Shown one piece after another: positions 1-8,909 of a stretch of DNA of 21,889 nucleotides. Numbering within the stretch: position 1 is the first letter of the stretch; each line of letters starts with the position of its first letter. The notes beneath the pieces are model-generated. The model was not told the DNA's origin. It made no database searches and worked only from the letters and a program-made list of their open reading frames with translations. Origin of the DNA: JBBPYR01 sp038199755 (GTDB lineage Bacteria; Chloroflexota; Ktedonobacteria; Ktedonobacterales; Ktedonobacteraceae); contig JBBPYR010000267.1 of the NCBI GenBank assembly GCA_038199755.1, positions 1 through 21,889 on the forward strand, read 5' to 3'. A program made the position numbers and the translations under genes.

Positions 1-45
1 GGCGGCTCTGGCTTCGTGCATCAACCCTCCATGTGAAAAGATTGG

Positions 46-120
46 TTTGTAGAGCTGAAAGACAGCAGGTGGCAAAAACTATACTGGTTTTGCCGACGTG
101 CTGTCTTGCAGCTCTACAAA
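46..120. repeat. Long imperfect palindrome downstream of the aldehyde dehydrogenase gene
   Basis: Outer arms at 46-67 and 99-120 (22 nt each) are reverse complements with one mismatch. An inner stem pairs GGCAAAA (71-77) with TTTTGCC (88-94) around a 10-nt loop. The structure begins 8 nt past the stop codon of the minus-strand aldehyde dehydrogenase, so in that transcript it would fold as a roughly 75-nt hairpin followed by the moderately U-rich ccaatctttt. It may act as a terminator or 3'-end stabiliser. The long, nearly perfect arms are also typical of a dispersed palindromic element. No protein-coding signal fits this stretch. Confidence 0.7.
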
Positions 121-128
121 GTATTAGG

Positions 129-1889
129 CTAATCAAACAGGGCCGACATCATAATGCTTGGCACTTTCGCGGGCGAAGGGGATGCCTCAAAGTCAACGAG
201 TTTGGGGAAGACTTTGAGGGCCGTTTTGCTCTGGGTGGCAAACCAGATAGGTGTCGGAAAGGCGTGGAAGGGCGCACGCAAGACCGTTTTTTGTGGCTTG
301 TCGAACATCAATGCGTTGTGAACAACGCCCACACCTGACTGGATGTTGGAAAGCTCGTGACCGGGGAATGCTCCCCATGTGGTTGTTCCCAGCGCATACC
401 CAATACCCGCCCAGTAATTGACGCCTATCGTGCCATAGCGCAAATTGGCAATGGCACGCTCGAACGCTGCCGCGACCGCCGGGTCTTTGAGCGACTCGGG
501 ATGGATGATGATCGTCGCGTTCAGCGTGCCCCAGATATCGGTATTGCAGAAATCCACCGCTCGGTCAATATACTCCGCAATACTGCTAGCTGCAAGGGTA
601 CTTTCCGCGAAGAGGCTGCAAAAGGCTTCTGTGGTAAAGCAGATATCATCCGTTTGCGCTGCATCAACGTCAGTAATCAGCGTCCACGCCAGTTGCCCTT
701 CTGTGGGATTGCCAATTTGCTCTGCCAGCGGATGTGAGGAGACAAAGCTTTGTTGGCGGTCACGTGCTCCCGGATAGTAAGCGGCACGTGTTGGAACCTT
801 GCCGAGCGTCTCGCGTACCGCTTGCAAGAGTTGCTCGCGCTGCGCCCAATCCTTATGTTGCAGGATGATACGTGTTGCATTGCAGTTGAAACCGGCGTTA
901 TTGGTAAGCATACTGGCAATATGTTCACCATGATAGGCAATATCAGCATCCTTCCAGAGACCAGGGACAACGATGACAGGACTGACATTGCCTAGCTCGC
1001 CAGTGATGCGCTTTTTCAGTAGGGGATGCCGCTCTGCCTTGCGTGCGGCCCCTTCCATGCCTGTGCCAAAGACAATCGCGTCAAACGTTTTATCGGAGCC
1101 CGTAATGTGAATTTCATCGACGCCTGCATGATTGCACAGGTAGGCCCCCTCCGCCGCACCACCATACACCACGCGCAAGAAGCCTTGATCGACCAGCGGG
1201 GAGAATGCCTCTTCGATCAACGGGCCGAGATAGGCGTTCACCGGATTTGTTTTGAAGACAACGACCTGATCTTCCACAAACAGCTTATAGAGAATATCTA
1301 ATGGCCCAATACTGGACACGTTGCCCGCGCCCAGCACAAGTGCGACCTTGCCCGTGTGCTGTTGTTTCTGCTTCTGCTTATAGCTCACGGCCTGTGTTTG
1401 CGCAAGCTGCTCTTTGGTCACATCGGGCTGCATCCAGATTTCCGCCGTGACGCCTGTAAAGAAGATGCGGTCATAGACTGTTTGGGGAAAAACGGGTGCT
1501 ATTACCTGACCATCTGGTCGGCTTGTCACCTTACCGGGGATAGTAGGCTGGCCTTTGGCGTCGATATCAAACAATGACTGACGCAGTTGCCGCATCTGCT
1601 TGAGCACAGGCCAAGGGCCATTGCCCCACTCCTCGCTTGCCATCGGCGAGTCTGGCGCGATCTGCTTTGCCTTGAGACAGGCCTCTACCCAGCGTGAAGC
1701 TATAGCCGCGAAACTGGTGATAAGCTCGTCGATAATAGCAACACGGACATGAGGTGAAAGCGCAATCCAGGCGTTCTTGTGCGTTTGCAGTGTCTGTACT
1801 GCCTGCTCTAGCTCATCATGAGTAGAAACACGGACAGTGTTTGTGACGCTAGGAAAGTTTGGTGCTCCACGGTGTTCAATAATAGTCAT
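129..1889 (-). CDS. NAD(P)-dependent aldehyde dehydrogenase family protein
   Basis: A 586-residue member of the aldehyde dehydrogenase superfamily, expected to oxidise an aldehyde to the acid in the cytoplasm using NAD(P)+. The Rossmann region carries VLGAGNVSSIGP (about 185-196) and the cofactor lysine context FKTNP (K213). HITGSD (261-266) follows, then the general-base glutamate in TGELGNVSP (E298) and the catalytic cysteine in NNAGFNCNATR (C336). It is longer than the usual 480-500 residues, with extra N- and C-terminal sequence, as in a divergent bacterial ALDH subgroup. The substrate cannot be named from sequence. The ATG at 1889 has a GGAG about 10 nt upstream. It stands alone, divergent from rdgB, with a palindrome just behind its stop codon. 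Confidence 0.88.
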   Translation of the reverse strand: MTIIEHRGAPNFPSVTNTVRVSTHDELEQAVQTLQTHKNAWIALSPHVRVAIIDELITSFAAIASRWVEACLKAKQIAPDSPMASEEWGNGPWPVLKQMRQLRQSLFDIDAKGQPTIPGKVTSRPDGQVIAPVFPQTVYDRIFFTGVTAEIWMQPDVTKEQLAQTQAVSYKQKQKQQHTGKVALVLGAGNVSSIGPLDILYKLFVEDQVVVFKTNPVNAYLGPLIEEAFSPLVDQGFLRVVYGGAAEGAYLCNHAGVDEIHITGSDKTFDAIVFGTGMEGAARKAERHPLLKKRITGELGNVSPVIVVPGLWKDADIAYHGEHIASMLTNNAGFNCNATRIILQHKDWAQREQLLQAVRETLGKVPTRAAYYPGARDRQQSFVSSHPLAEQIGNPTEGQLAWTLITDVDAAQTDDICFTTEAFCSLFAESTLAASSIAEYIDRAVDFCNTDIWGTLNATIIIHPESLKDPAVAAAFERAIANLRYGTIGVNYWAGIGYALGTTTWGAFPGHELSNIQSGVGVVHNALMFDKPQKTVLRAPFHAFPTPIWFATQSKTALKVFPKLVDFEASPSPAKVPSIMMSALFD

Positions 1890-1985
1890 GATGTGAAGTC
1901 TCCATAAAAATAGTAAAGATTTCCTATGTAATAGTCAAAGATACCCATTCACACTATCACGTTCTCTTATCAAATAGCAAGTACT

Positions 1986-2053
1986 TTACTGTATCATGGT
2001 TGTGTTACTGTACTCGTCATCTCGACAACAGTACGCTTACAATCTCGACAACA
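1986..2053. promoter_or_regulatory. Divergent intergenic region with repeated operator-like motifs
   Basis: This is the 220-bp gap between the aldehyde dehydrogenase and rdgB, which face away from each other. The 12-mer ATCTCGACAACA occurs twice in direct orientation (2019-2030 and 2042-2053), 23 bp apart, close to two helical turns. TTACTGTA also occurs twice (1986-1993 and 2005-2012), and an inverted ACAGTA lies at 2028-2033. Such spacing is what a multimeric DNA-binding protein uses. I could not place a convincing -35/-10 pair for either gene. Confidence 0.4.
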
Positions 2054-2112
2054 CTATTTTCGTATGGTAAGATATGAAGCATATTTATAACTTATCTGGT
2101 TGGGAGACCCGA

Positions 2113-2739
2113 ATGCCCGTTTTGCTACTCGCAACGACGAATCGTCATAAAGTGGAAGAGTTTCGTGCTATTTTTGCTGATTTACCCTATCGTCTGCTTT
2201 CGCTTGCCGATATTGGTCTAGATATGGACGTGGAGGAAACAGGCACGACGTTTGAAGCAAACTCGCAACTAAAAGCCCACGCCTACGCACAAGCCACAGG
2301 CATGCTTGTCCTTGCGGACGACTCTGGCCTGGAGGTAGATGCACTTGGTGGTGCCCCAGGGGTGTATTCCGCACGTTTCCTGCGGCCAGATGCTTCCTAT
2401 GAAGAGCGCTTTGCCTATATTTTTGAGAAACTACACGGTCTTCCGCAAGAGCAGCGGAGTGCCCGTTTTCGCTGTGTGATCACTCTGGCCGATGCAACGG
2501 GCACGTTTCGTTCTGTCGAAGGTGTAGTCGAAGGCATCATTGCAGACGCGCCACGAGGAGAGCATGGCTTCGGCTACGATCCTATTTTCTTTGTACCTGA
2601 ATTTGGCAAGACAACGGCTGAGCTAGCACCGGAGCTAAAAAATCGCATCAGTCATAGAGGACGAGCCGCACACCTGGCCCATCGTGTTCTTGAACAGTGG
2701 CCATCTCCCCCTGATTCTCATGAAACGCATCATGACTAA
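2113..2739 (+). CDS. rdgB: RdgB/HAM1 non-canonical purine NTP pyrophosphatase
   Basis: Hydrolyses dITP, XTP and related deaminated purine nucleoside triphosphates to the monophosphate plus pyrophosphate, keeping them out of DNA and RNA. The 208-residue product opens with LLLATTNRHKVEEF, the family substrate-binding start (S/T-x-N-x-x-K). It contains DDSGLEVDALGGAPG with the catalytic aspartate pair, then HGFGYDPIFFVPE and SHRGRA near the C-terminus. I chose the ATG at 2113 over the in-frame ATG at 2074. A GGGAG (2102-2106) sits 6 nt upstream, and the shorter form starts where family members start. The exonuclease/DinG-like gene follows after 54 bp, so the two are probably co-transcribed, a plausible genome-maintenance pairing. 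Confidence 0.95.
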   Translation: MPVLLLATTNRHKVEEFRAIFADLPYRLLSLADIGLDMDVEETGTTFEANSQLKAHAYAQATGMLVLADDSGLEVDALGGAPGVYSARFLRPDASYEERFAYIFEKLHGLPQEQRSARFRCVITLADATGTFRSVEGVVEGIIADAPRGEHGFGYDPIFFVPEFGKTTAELAPELKNRISHRGRAAHLAHRVLEQWPSPPDSHETHHD

Positions 2740-2793
2740 TATACTGATAAATGATAATTGTATGAAGAAGCCGAGAGATGTAAGGAACGAAGC

Positions 2794-5700
2794 ATGGCGA
2801 AAAAACCGCCGATTCGCGTGGCTCTTGACCTGGAAACGACAGGGTTGCATGCTGAGCAAGACGCCATTCTTGAAGTGGCAGCGATTAAATTTCAAGGGAA
2901 CGAAGTACTTGACACATTTGAGACCTTTGTTGCGCCGGGGCGTTCAATTCCTTATCGTGTGCAACGCCTCACCGGTATTAAGCCTGAACTTATTACGGGT
3001 GCTCCCCATTTTGATACCATTGCTAAGCAGCTCCAGGGCTTTCTCGGAGATTTTCCTATAGTCGGTCATAGTATCCCCTTCGATGTTGGTTTCTTACGCC
3101 GCAGAGGGCTGGCGCGAACGAATCCGCTGGTTGATACCTTCGAACTGGCGACGGTGATGCTGCCCTCATTGGCAAGCTATAATCTGGGGCAGGTGGCAGA
3201 GGCACTGGGCATCATCGTTCCGCAAGATCGGCATCGTGCCATGGTGGATACTGTGCTGGCAAAAGATGTCTTTTTGGTGCTGCAACAGCGGCTGCAACAA
3301 GTAGATATTACCTTGCTGAAAGATCTAGCCAATCTCGACGCACCGCGTACATGGCCGCTGTTACACTTCTTTCGCCAGGAGTTGCGTGAGCGGCAAGAGC
3401 AAGATGGTGTGCAGGGAACGCTGGCGCGTGGTAGCCTGGGTGATCGCTTCGCCGCACAGTTGGGGATGGACCCACGTGTATTGTCATTTACTATTGCGCA
3501 ACAGAGCCAACCCATTCAGGTAGCTCCTCCCCTCCTCATACCGCCAGAGGCACCCGTGATCCAGGAATTGCAGCAGATACAGAGCCAGATCGAGGTGATA
3601 CCAGAGCAGGAGAAGCAACCAGGACAAGAGACACAGGCGGCAACGGTTGTGCCAAGCGGTTATCAAACGGCGCGCAATGCCATCCATAAGGCCTTAGAAA
3701 ACTGTACGCCGCTGCTCGTTGAAGTGACGATTGGGGGCAGCGATTACACCCCCGCGCTCTTGCCTGCACTGGAATGGCTTACCACTTCTTCCCTTGAGGA
3801 TCAGACATCCCCTAAACGGCTCGTCATTACCTGCGCCACCCAACAGTCTGCCCGTCGTTTGATAGAGTTGGTGCTGCCACGTCTGCAAGCTATGTTGAAA
3901 AGTCAGGTGTCGATTGCCTATCTCGCAGAGCGAGGGGGCTATCTGTGTATGCATCGCTGGTTTGGGGCCGCCATGCGCCGTACCAGCGGCGAGTTGAGTT
4001 CAGAGCAAGCGCGTGGTATGGCAAAGCTCGCTCTCTGGGCACAGCAAACAACCACAGGCGAGCGGAGCGAATTAACCCTTTTTCCCCCAGAGATGGCCGC
4101 GTGGGAGCGCATTAACTCCGGTGTTGAGCGCGTGCCATCCACGAATCCGCGCACAGATTCCATGTATCAGCGTTGCACCTATCGACAAAAGGGGTACTGT
4201 TTTGTCAGCAATGCTGAGGAACGGGTCAAGGCCGCGACAATTGTGGTGACAACGCATAGCGGACTGTTCGATGATCTCTCTCGTCCACCTCAACAATCAC
4301 TATTGGCTTCTATCAAGCATCGGGTCATGCTGGATATGGACCTTTTGGAAGAGGAAAATGCGCGTTGGAGCAGTAACGAACTCGATCAAAATCGCTTGCT
4401 TACACTACTCAATACGATTGGGGCAGAAATGCCTGATGGCCGCTATCAAGGGCTACTTGCTCTCGCGGCCCCCTCTTTGCACGAGAGCGGGCCGGGGGGA
4501 CTCTCAAGGACACCTACGGTAGCCAAATCCGATCTTGATGGTCGTATGCTATCCTGGTTTCAGTCTTTGCGCCAAGCGCGTACCGCGATAGATAAACTGT
4601 TTGTGGCTTTCAGCCATTTGCTAGAAGAATTTATGCAGCAAGGGGCAAATGGGAATGGACGCGACAAAGGGCGCAATGATAGCTCGGGGCGAGCACATGG
4701 GGGAAGGACTGTTGAACGAACTGATCAACCCTTGCGTCTCTCTGGACAAATACGCAGCTTGGGTGCCTGGATGGAGACAGAGAAGGCGTGGCAACAGGCC
4801 GCTCACCGTTTACAAACGGTGATAGACCTGACGCGGGAAGCTGAAAAGATTATACTCACCTCACCACGTAATCGGCATCGGACAGACATTGGCAGTGGCG
4901 AGGATAGCTCATTGGCCTCTGAACTCGTTGCCGTTGCGCTCCAACTTCAGGAACAGAAACAACTGGGTCAACAAGCGCTATTGCTAGCAAATAGTAATAC
5001 TGTCTACTGGTTACGTACACCAGTGAATCCTGCTATGCAGCAACAGCGCAGTGCGGATGGTGCGGCTGCCAGTGCTCCTGTCGAAATTATGCCTATCCTC
5101 TATTCGCAAATAGTGCAAACTTCAACGATCTTGAAGCCATTATTGCTCAAGGATCATTGTGCTATTTTGGTCGGCACCTCGCTTTCAGTTGATAACTCGT
5201 TTTCTTATTATCGTGGTCGCTTCGGCTTGGATAGTGACACCTGCCCCGCCTTTTCTGTCGTGACTGAACATGATGAACAAACACTCCTATACCTGCCAAA
5301 TGATGTGCCAGAACCAAATATGCCACAATATCAACGCCATCTCGATGAGTCTCTGGTGCAACTCGCAACCGCCTTAGAGGGGCAATTGGTGGCATTATTT
5401 ACTTCTCATGCCGCGTTACGGAGCTCCTATGCATCCATCAAAGCCGTATTAGAGTCGCGCGGTATTCTGGTGCTTGGGCAAGGCGTGGATGGTTCGCCGC
5501 GCCAACTCTGGCAAGTGTTTCAAAGCCAGGAGCGCGTGGTCTTGCTTGGGACGGGCAGTTTCTGGGATGGCATCGAGGATGCAACACGTACCCCCACCTG
5601 CATCTTTGTGGCGCGTCTCCCCATGCCAGTCTTGAACGATCCGCCCATAGCGGCGCGGGCAGAGCAATATTCCGATCAACTCCATCAACTCACCGTTCCA

Positions 5701-5916
5701 GTAGCCTCCTTGCGCATGCGGCGCGCCCTCAATCGTTTGGCATGGAGTGATGGCAAGCGCAACGCTATCGTGCTTTTTGACCGTAGAGTGATTTCCAAAG
5801 AGTATGGTACGATGGTATTAAATAGTTTGCCGCATTGTTCACAACGGCAAGGGCCCGCGTCACACATGCCTGAAACACTGTTAGACTGGCTCACAGGTAA
5901 GGGCGCGTGGCAATAA
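2794..5916 (+). CDS. DEDDh 3'-5' exonuclease fused to a DinG-like helicase module with degenerate ATPase motifs
   Basis: A 1040-residue protein. Residues 1-170 form a DnaQ-type exonuclease with all metal ligands visible: D12 and E14 (ALDLETTG), D97 (GHSIPFDVGF), H147 and D152 (HRAMVDT). The rest follows the DinG/XPD superfamily 2 layout and keeps GSFWDG (921-926). However, the key ATPase motifs are lost. The expected E-A-G-T-G-T-G-K-T reads EVTIGGSDY (310-318, Lys to Asp). The DEAH box reads DMDL (514-517). Motif VI reads RRALNRLAW (976-984), without its usual Gln and second Arg. Only three candidate Fe-S cysteines remain (C385, C461, C469) of the usual four. The ATG at 2794 is preferred over an upstream TTG because TAAGGA sits 7-8 nt before it. 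Expected role: single-strand DNA or RNA trimming in repair, without unwinding. S. aureus DinG is a known precedent for a DinG that acts as a nuclease. Confidence 0.85.
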   Translation: MAKKPPIRVALDLETTGLHAEQDAILEVAAIKFQGNEVLDTFETFVAPGRSIPYRVQRLTGIKPELITGAPHFDTIAKQLQGFLGDFPIVGHSIPFDVGFLRRRGLARTNPLVDTFELATVMLPSLASYNLGQVAEALGIIVPQDRHRAMVDTVLAKDVFLVLQQRLQQVDITLLKDLANLDAPRTWPLLHFFRQELRERQEQDGVQGTLARGSLGDRFAAQLGMDPRVLSFTIAQQSQPIQVAPPLLIPPEAPVIQELQQIQSQIEVIPEQEKQPGQETQAATVVPSGYQTARNAIHKALENCTPLLVEVTIGGSDYTPALLPALEWLTTSSLEDQTSPKRLVITCATQQSARRLIELVLPRLQAMLKSQVSIAYLAERGGYLCMHRWFGAAMRRTSGELSSEQARGMAKLALWAQQTTTGERSELTLFPPEMAAWERINSGVERVPSTNPRTDSMYQRCTYRQKGYCFVSNAEERVKAATIVVTTHSGLFDDLSRPPQQSLLASIKHRVMLDMDLLEEENARWSSNELDQNRLLTLLNTIGAEMPDGRYQGLLALAAPSLHESGPGGLSRTPTVAKSDLDGRMLSWFQSLRQARTAIDKLFVAFSHLLEEFMQQGANGNGRDKGRNDSSGRAHGGRTVERTDQPLRLSGQIRSLGAWMETEKAWQQAAHRLQTVIDLTREAEKIILTSPRNRHRTDIGSGEDSSLASELVAVALQLQEQKQLGQQALLLANSNTVYWLRTPVNPAMQQQRSADGAAASAPVEIMPILYSQIVQTSTILKPLLLKDHCAILVGTSLSVDNSFSYYRGRFGLDSDTCPAFSVVTEHDEQTLLYLPNDVPEPNMPQYQRHLDESLVQLATALEGQLVALFTSHAALRSSYASIKAVLESRGILVLGQGVDGSPRQLWQVFQSQERVVLLGTGSFWDGIEDATRTPTCIFVARLPMPVLNDPPIAARAEQYSDQLHQLTVPVASLRMRRALNRLAWSDGKRNAIVLFDRRVISKEYGTMVLNSLPHCSQRQGPASHMPETLLDWLTGKGAWQ

Positions 5917-5979
5917 AATAACGTCGTTCTCTGAGTCACCTGAGTACTTGCTAACTTTCTCCTATGAAAGGGATAGTAT

Positions 5980-8115
5980 ATGCCACTCCATACCATCACC
6001 CATTCTGAAGATGGGCGAAATTTGCGTGTTGTACGCAACGTCTGCCCGCATGATTGCCCAGATACTTGTGCATTGGAGACGCTTGTTGATGAGCATGGTC
6101 AGGCAGTACAGGTGCGTGGTCGCTCAGACCATCCGATAACACGCGGCTGGCTCTGTGCGAAGGTGAATCGTTATTTAGAGCGGGTATATCATCCCGAACG
6201 CTTGCTCTATCCCTTGCGGCGCGTTGGACCCAAAGGCAGCGGCTCTTTTACGCGAATTTCCTGGGACGAGGCCATCGCAGAAATCACTGCCCACTGGCGC
6301 GATATCATTGCGCAGCACGGCGCACAAAGTATTCTTCCTTATAGTTATTCAGGTACGTTAGGTTTGGTGCAAGGTGCCGTCACCGATACCCGCTTCTGGA
6401 ATCGCCTCGGAGCCTCGCGCTTGAAGCGTGCGATTTGTGGGTATGCAGCTGAAGAGGCCGTGTCGTTGACGATCGGTGGACGGCTGGCACCATCGCCGGA
6501 GATGTTGCTGCATAGCAAGTTTATTTTGATCTGGGGGAGCAATCCTGCCAGCACCGGGCCCCATGTCATGCCCTTTTTGCGGCAGGCGCAACAGCAAGGG
6601 GCGCGTATCGTGGTGATCGACCCGATTCGCACCCTTACGGCACGTTCGGCGAATCAACATATACAACCCATCCCCGGCACCGATGCAGCATTGGCACTTA
6701 GTATGATGTATGTCATGGTTGATGAAGGGTTGCACAATCCCGCGTGGATTGCGGAACATGTGCTGGGCTGGGAAGCCATGCTAGAAAGCATTATGCAATT
6801 TCCCCCGCAGCGGGCCGCACAGATTACAGGGCTGGCAGCAGAAACAATTATTGAGTTGGCGCGCAGTTATGCTACTAGCACACCCGCTCTACTGCGCGTG
6901 ACTGATGGCATTAATCGACACACCAACGGCGGTCAAACGGTACGCACTCTGGCGTGCTTACCCGCCGTCACCGGACAATATGGCATTGCTGGCGGTGGCC
7001 TAATGTATAGTACGAGCGATTGGTTGAGGTGGGATAAAGCCGCAGTGGGCCATGAAGAAGATGCCGCCTGCCCGCCAGCTCCACGCACGTTGAATATGAA
7101 TCGGCTGGGTGCTCTCCTAACTGGCGAGGCTGATCCACCCATCTACTCCCTCTATGTGTATAATGCGAATCCGGTTGCCTCAACGCCTAACGCGAGCAAG
7201 ATTGTGGCAGGGCTAGAGCGCGAAAACCTGTTTACTGTCGTGCATGAACTCTTTGAGACGGATACCGCTCGTTATGCTGATATAATCTTGCCTGCGACGA
7301 GCCAGTTGGAACAGGTAGACCTGCACAAACCCTACGGCCACCTCACGTTGCAATACAACACACCCGCTATCGCGCCGCAGGGCGAGGCTCGTAGCAATTG
7401 GGATGTGATCCGCACGTTAGCCGCTGCGATGGGCTTTGAAGAGTCCTGGTTACAAGACGATGCCAACGCGGTGATACATGAAGTGCTCACGGCAACGGCA
7501 GCGCGAAATGCAAGCATCGCGGGTATCAGCTTGGAGGGCTTACAGCGAGATGGCGAGTACCCGCTGCGTATTGCCGATGAGGAGCGTATCCCCTTCGCCA
7601 ATGGCGTTTTTCGGACACCGTCGGGCAAGGTAGAGATGTATTCTGAAGGCGCATTGTTGAAGGGCTATGATCCCGTACCTGGCTGGGAACCAGAGCTTGA
7701 AACGCGGCAAGCGCAGCCATCAACAAAGGATGCACCTGAAACAGCGGCCTCCGAACGGCTTCCGCTGTTATGTCCCGCTGCCCATCATTTTATTAGTTCG
7801 ACCTTTGGCAATCAACAGCGCATGAGAACGAAGGAACAGATGCCCACCTTGCGCATTCATCCAGATGATGCCTCAGTGCGTGGCATTCGTAGTGGGCAGT
7901 TGGTGCGTGTGAGCAATGAGCGTGGCTGGTGTCGTCTGGTGGCCGAGGTCACTGAGGATGTGCGCTCAGGGGTGTTGGCGACGACCACCGTGTGGTGGCC
8001 CAAGTTTAGTCCAGATCAACGCAACGTGAACTGGACCACCTCGGACCGCTTGGCCGACTTTAATGGGGGCAGCACATTCTATACCAATCTGGTCTCGGTT
8101 GAGCCTGCTGACTGA
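5980..8115 (+). CDS. Molybdopterin-dependent oxidoreductase (DMSO reductase family)
   Basis: A 711-residue catalytic subunit of the Mo/W-bisPGD superfamily. The N-terminal 4Fe-4S domain uses C22, C26, C30 and C59 (CPHDCPDTC, then GWLCAK). WDEAIAEI (about 95-102) leads into the molybdopterin domains. C153 in RAICGYAAEEA lines up by position with the Cys/Sec Mo ligand of formate dehydrogenases, a tentative assignment. GSNPAST and the later NANPVAST loop are typical dinucleotide-binding segments, and residues from about 600 form the C-terminal cofactor-binding barrel. There is no Tat signal, so it should be cytoplasmic. No partner ferredoxin-type or membrane subunit lies nearby, so its electron partner and substrate are unknown. 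AAAGGGA (5967-5973) precedes the ATG. The last 37 bp overlap the convergent methyltransferase gene. Confidence 0.88.
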   Translation: MPLHTITHSEDGRNLRVVRNVCPHDCPDTCALETLVDEHGQAVQVRGRSDHPITRGWLCAKVNRYLERVYHPERLLYPLRRVGPKGSGSFTRISWDEAIAEITAHWRDIIAQHGAQSILPYSYSGTLGLVQGAVTDTRFWNRLGASRLKRAICGYAAEEAVSLTIGGRLAPSPEMLLHSKFILIWGSNPASTGPHVMPFLRQAQQQGARIVVIDPIRTLTARSANQHIQPIPGTDAALALSMMYVMVDEGLHNPAWIAEHVLGWEAMLESIMQFPPQRAAQITGLAAETIIELARSYATSTPALLRVTDGINRHTNGGQTVRTLACLPAVTGQYGIAGGGLMYSTSDWLRWDKAAVGHEEDAACPPAPRTLNMNRLGALLTGEADPPIYSLYVYNANPVASTPNASKIVAGLERENLFTVVHELFETDTARYADIILPATSQLEQVDLHKPYGHLTLQYNTPAIAPQGEARSNWDVIRTLAAAMGFEESWLQDDANAVIHEVLTATAARNASIAGISLEGLQRDGEYPLRIADEERIPFANGVFRTPSGKVEMYSEGALLKGYDPVPGWEPELETRQAQPSTKDAPETAASERLPLLCPAAHHFISSTFGNQQRMRTKEQMPTLRIHPDDASVRGIRSGQLVRVSNERGWCRLVAEVTEDVRSGVLATTTVWWPKFSPDQRNVNWTTSDRLADFNGGSTFYTNLVSVEPAD

Positions 8116-8909
8116 TGAAAGATTTCATAGAGCACGATGCCCGTGGCAACTGCTAGGTTGAGGGAATCGCTTCTACCTATCATAGGAATCTTTACCATCA
8201 GGTCACACAATGCCTGTTGCTCGTGAGAAAGCCCCTGCCGTTCACTGCCCATCAGTAATATCAGGGGCTTACGATAGTGCGCTTGACGATACTCCAGCGT
8301 AGCGGCTCCTGACGTGCCAACAACGGTGCAATGCTGCTGTTGCTTCCAGTGTGCAAACTCGTCAAAGCTGGCTTTGACGAGCCGTTGCGAGAAAATCGCT
8401 CCCATACTCGCTCGTAGTGTACCAGGGTCATAGGGATCGGCACTGTTGCCCAGCAGAAGCATACCTGTACACCCTACGGCGTCACTGGTACGTAAAATAG
8501 TGCCAATATTGCCGGGGTCTTGGGCAGCGTCGAGGGCAATCCAACATTCATTGGCGGCAAGCACCAGTTGTGCCAGCGGATACCATTGTTGTTGCAACAC
8601 CGCACCAATGCCTTGTGGCCCGTCTTTGGTCGAGATGCTTTTGAAAACATCTGCTGTGACTTCCAGACAGGATGTACCTTTTTCTTGTTCGGCTCGCACG
8701 ATATCTCTGGCGAACTGGCTTTTGAGTAATGCGGGTGCGGTCACAAGCTGCTCGATGGCTAGGCCCAATTGCACCGCTTCTGCCACCAGGCGAATGCCCT
8801 CGACAAAGAAGAGTGTTGTCTTCTCACGCTCCTGACGATTATGCAGGCTACGAATAAATTTCACACGCTGATTGCTAGTGCTGGCAATAATCATTTCCGA
8901 CTCTTTCAT
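8079..8909 (-). CDS. TrmH/SpoU-family RNA 2'-O-ribose methyltransferase
   Basis: Transfers a methyl group from SAM to a ribose 2'-OH of rRNA or tRNA. Residues 6-105 look like the SpoU substrate-binding domain (NQRVKFIRSLHNRQER, then FVEGIRLVAEA). The SpoU knot methyltransferase domain follows with its three signature motifs: DPGNIGTILRTSDAVG (about 132-147), LLMGSERQGLS (about 219-229) and IPMIGRSDSLNLAVATG near the C-terminus. Length (276) is normal for the family. An alternative ATG at 8894 (residue 6) is equally plausible, since family members often begin there and an AAAGAG lies upstream. The target nucleotide cannot be told from sequence. It converges on and overlaps the molybdopterin oxidoreductase by 37 bp. 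Confidence 0.92.
   Translation of the reverse strand: MKESEMIIASTSNQRVKFIRSLHNRQEREKTTLFFVEGIRLVAEAVQLGLAIEQLVTAPALLKSQFARDIVRAEQEKGTSCLEVTADVFKSISTKDGPQGIGAVLQQQWYPLAQLVLAANECWIALDAAQDPGNIGTILRTSDAVGCTGMLLLGNSADPYDPGTLRASMGAIFSQRLVKASFDEFAHWKQQQHCTVVGTSGAATLEYRQAHYRKPLILLMGSERQGLSHEQQALCDLMVKIPMIGRSDSLNLAVATGIVLYEIFHQSAGSTETRLV

Noticed and set aside
33..338. 101-residue plus-strand ORF at the left edge
   Set aside because: It spans the palindrome and the antisense of the aldehyde dehydrogenase 3' end, with no Shine-Dalgarno and no recognisable protein features.
2074..2112. Upstream ATG extension of rdgB
   Set aside because: The 13 extra residues have no family counterpart, and the ATG at 2113 has a GGGAG at proper spacing.
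8079..8115. Frameshift or mis-called end at the oxidoreductase/methyltransferase junction
   Set aside because: Both proteins end with normal-looking C-termini; a 37-bp tail-to-tail overlap is ordinary for compact bacterial genomes.
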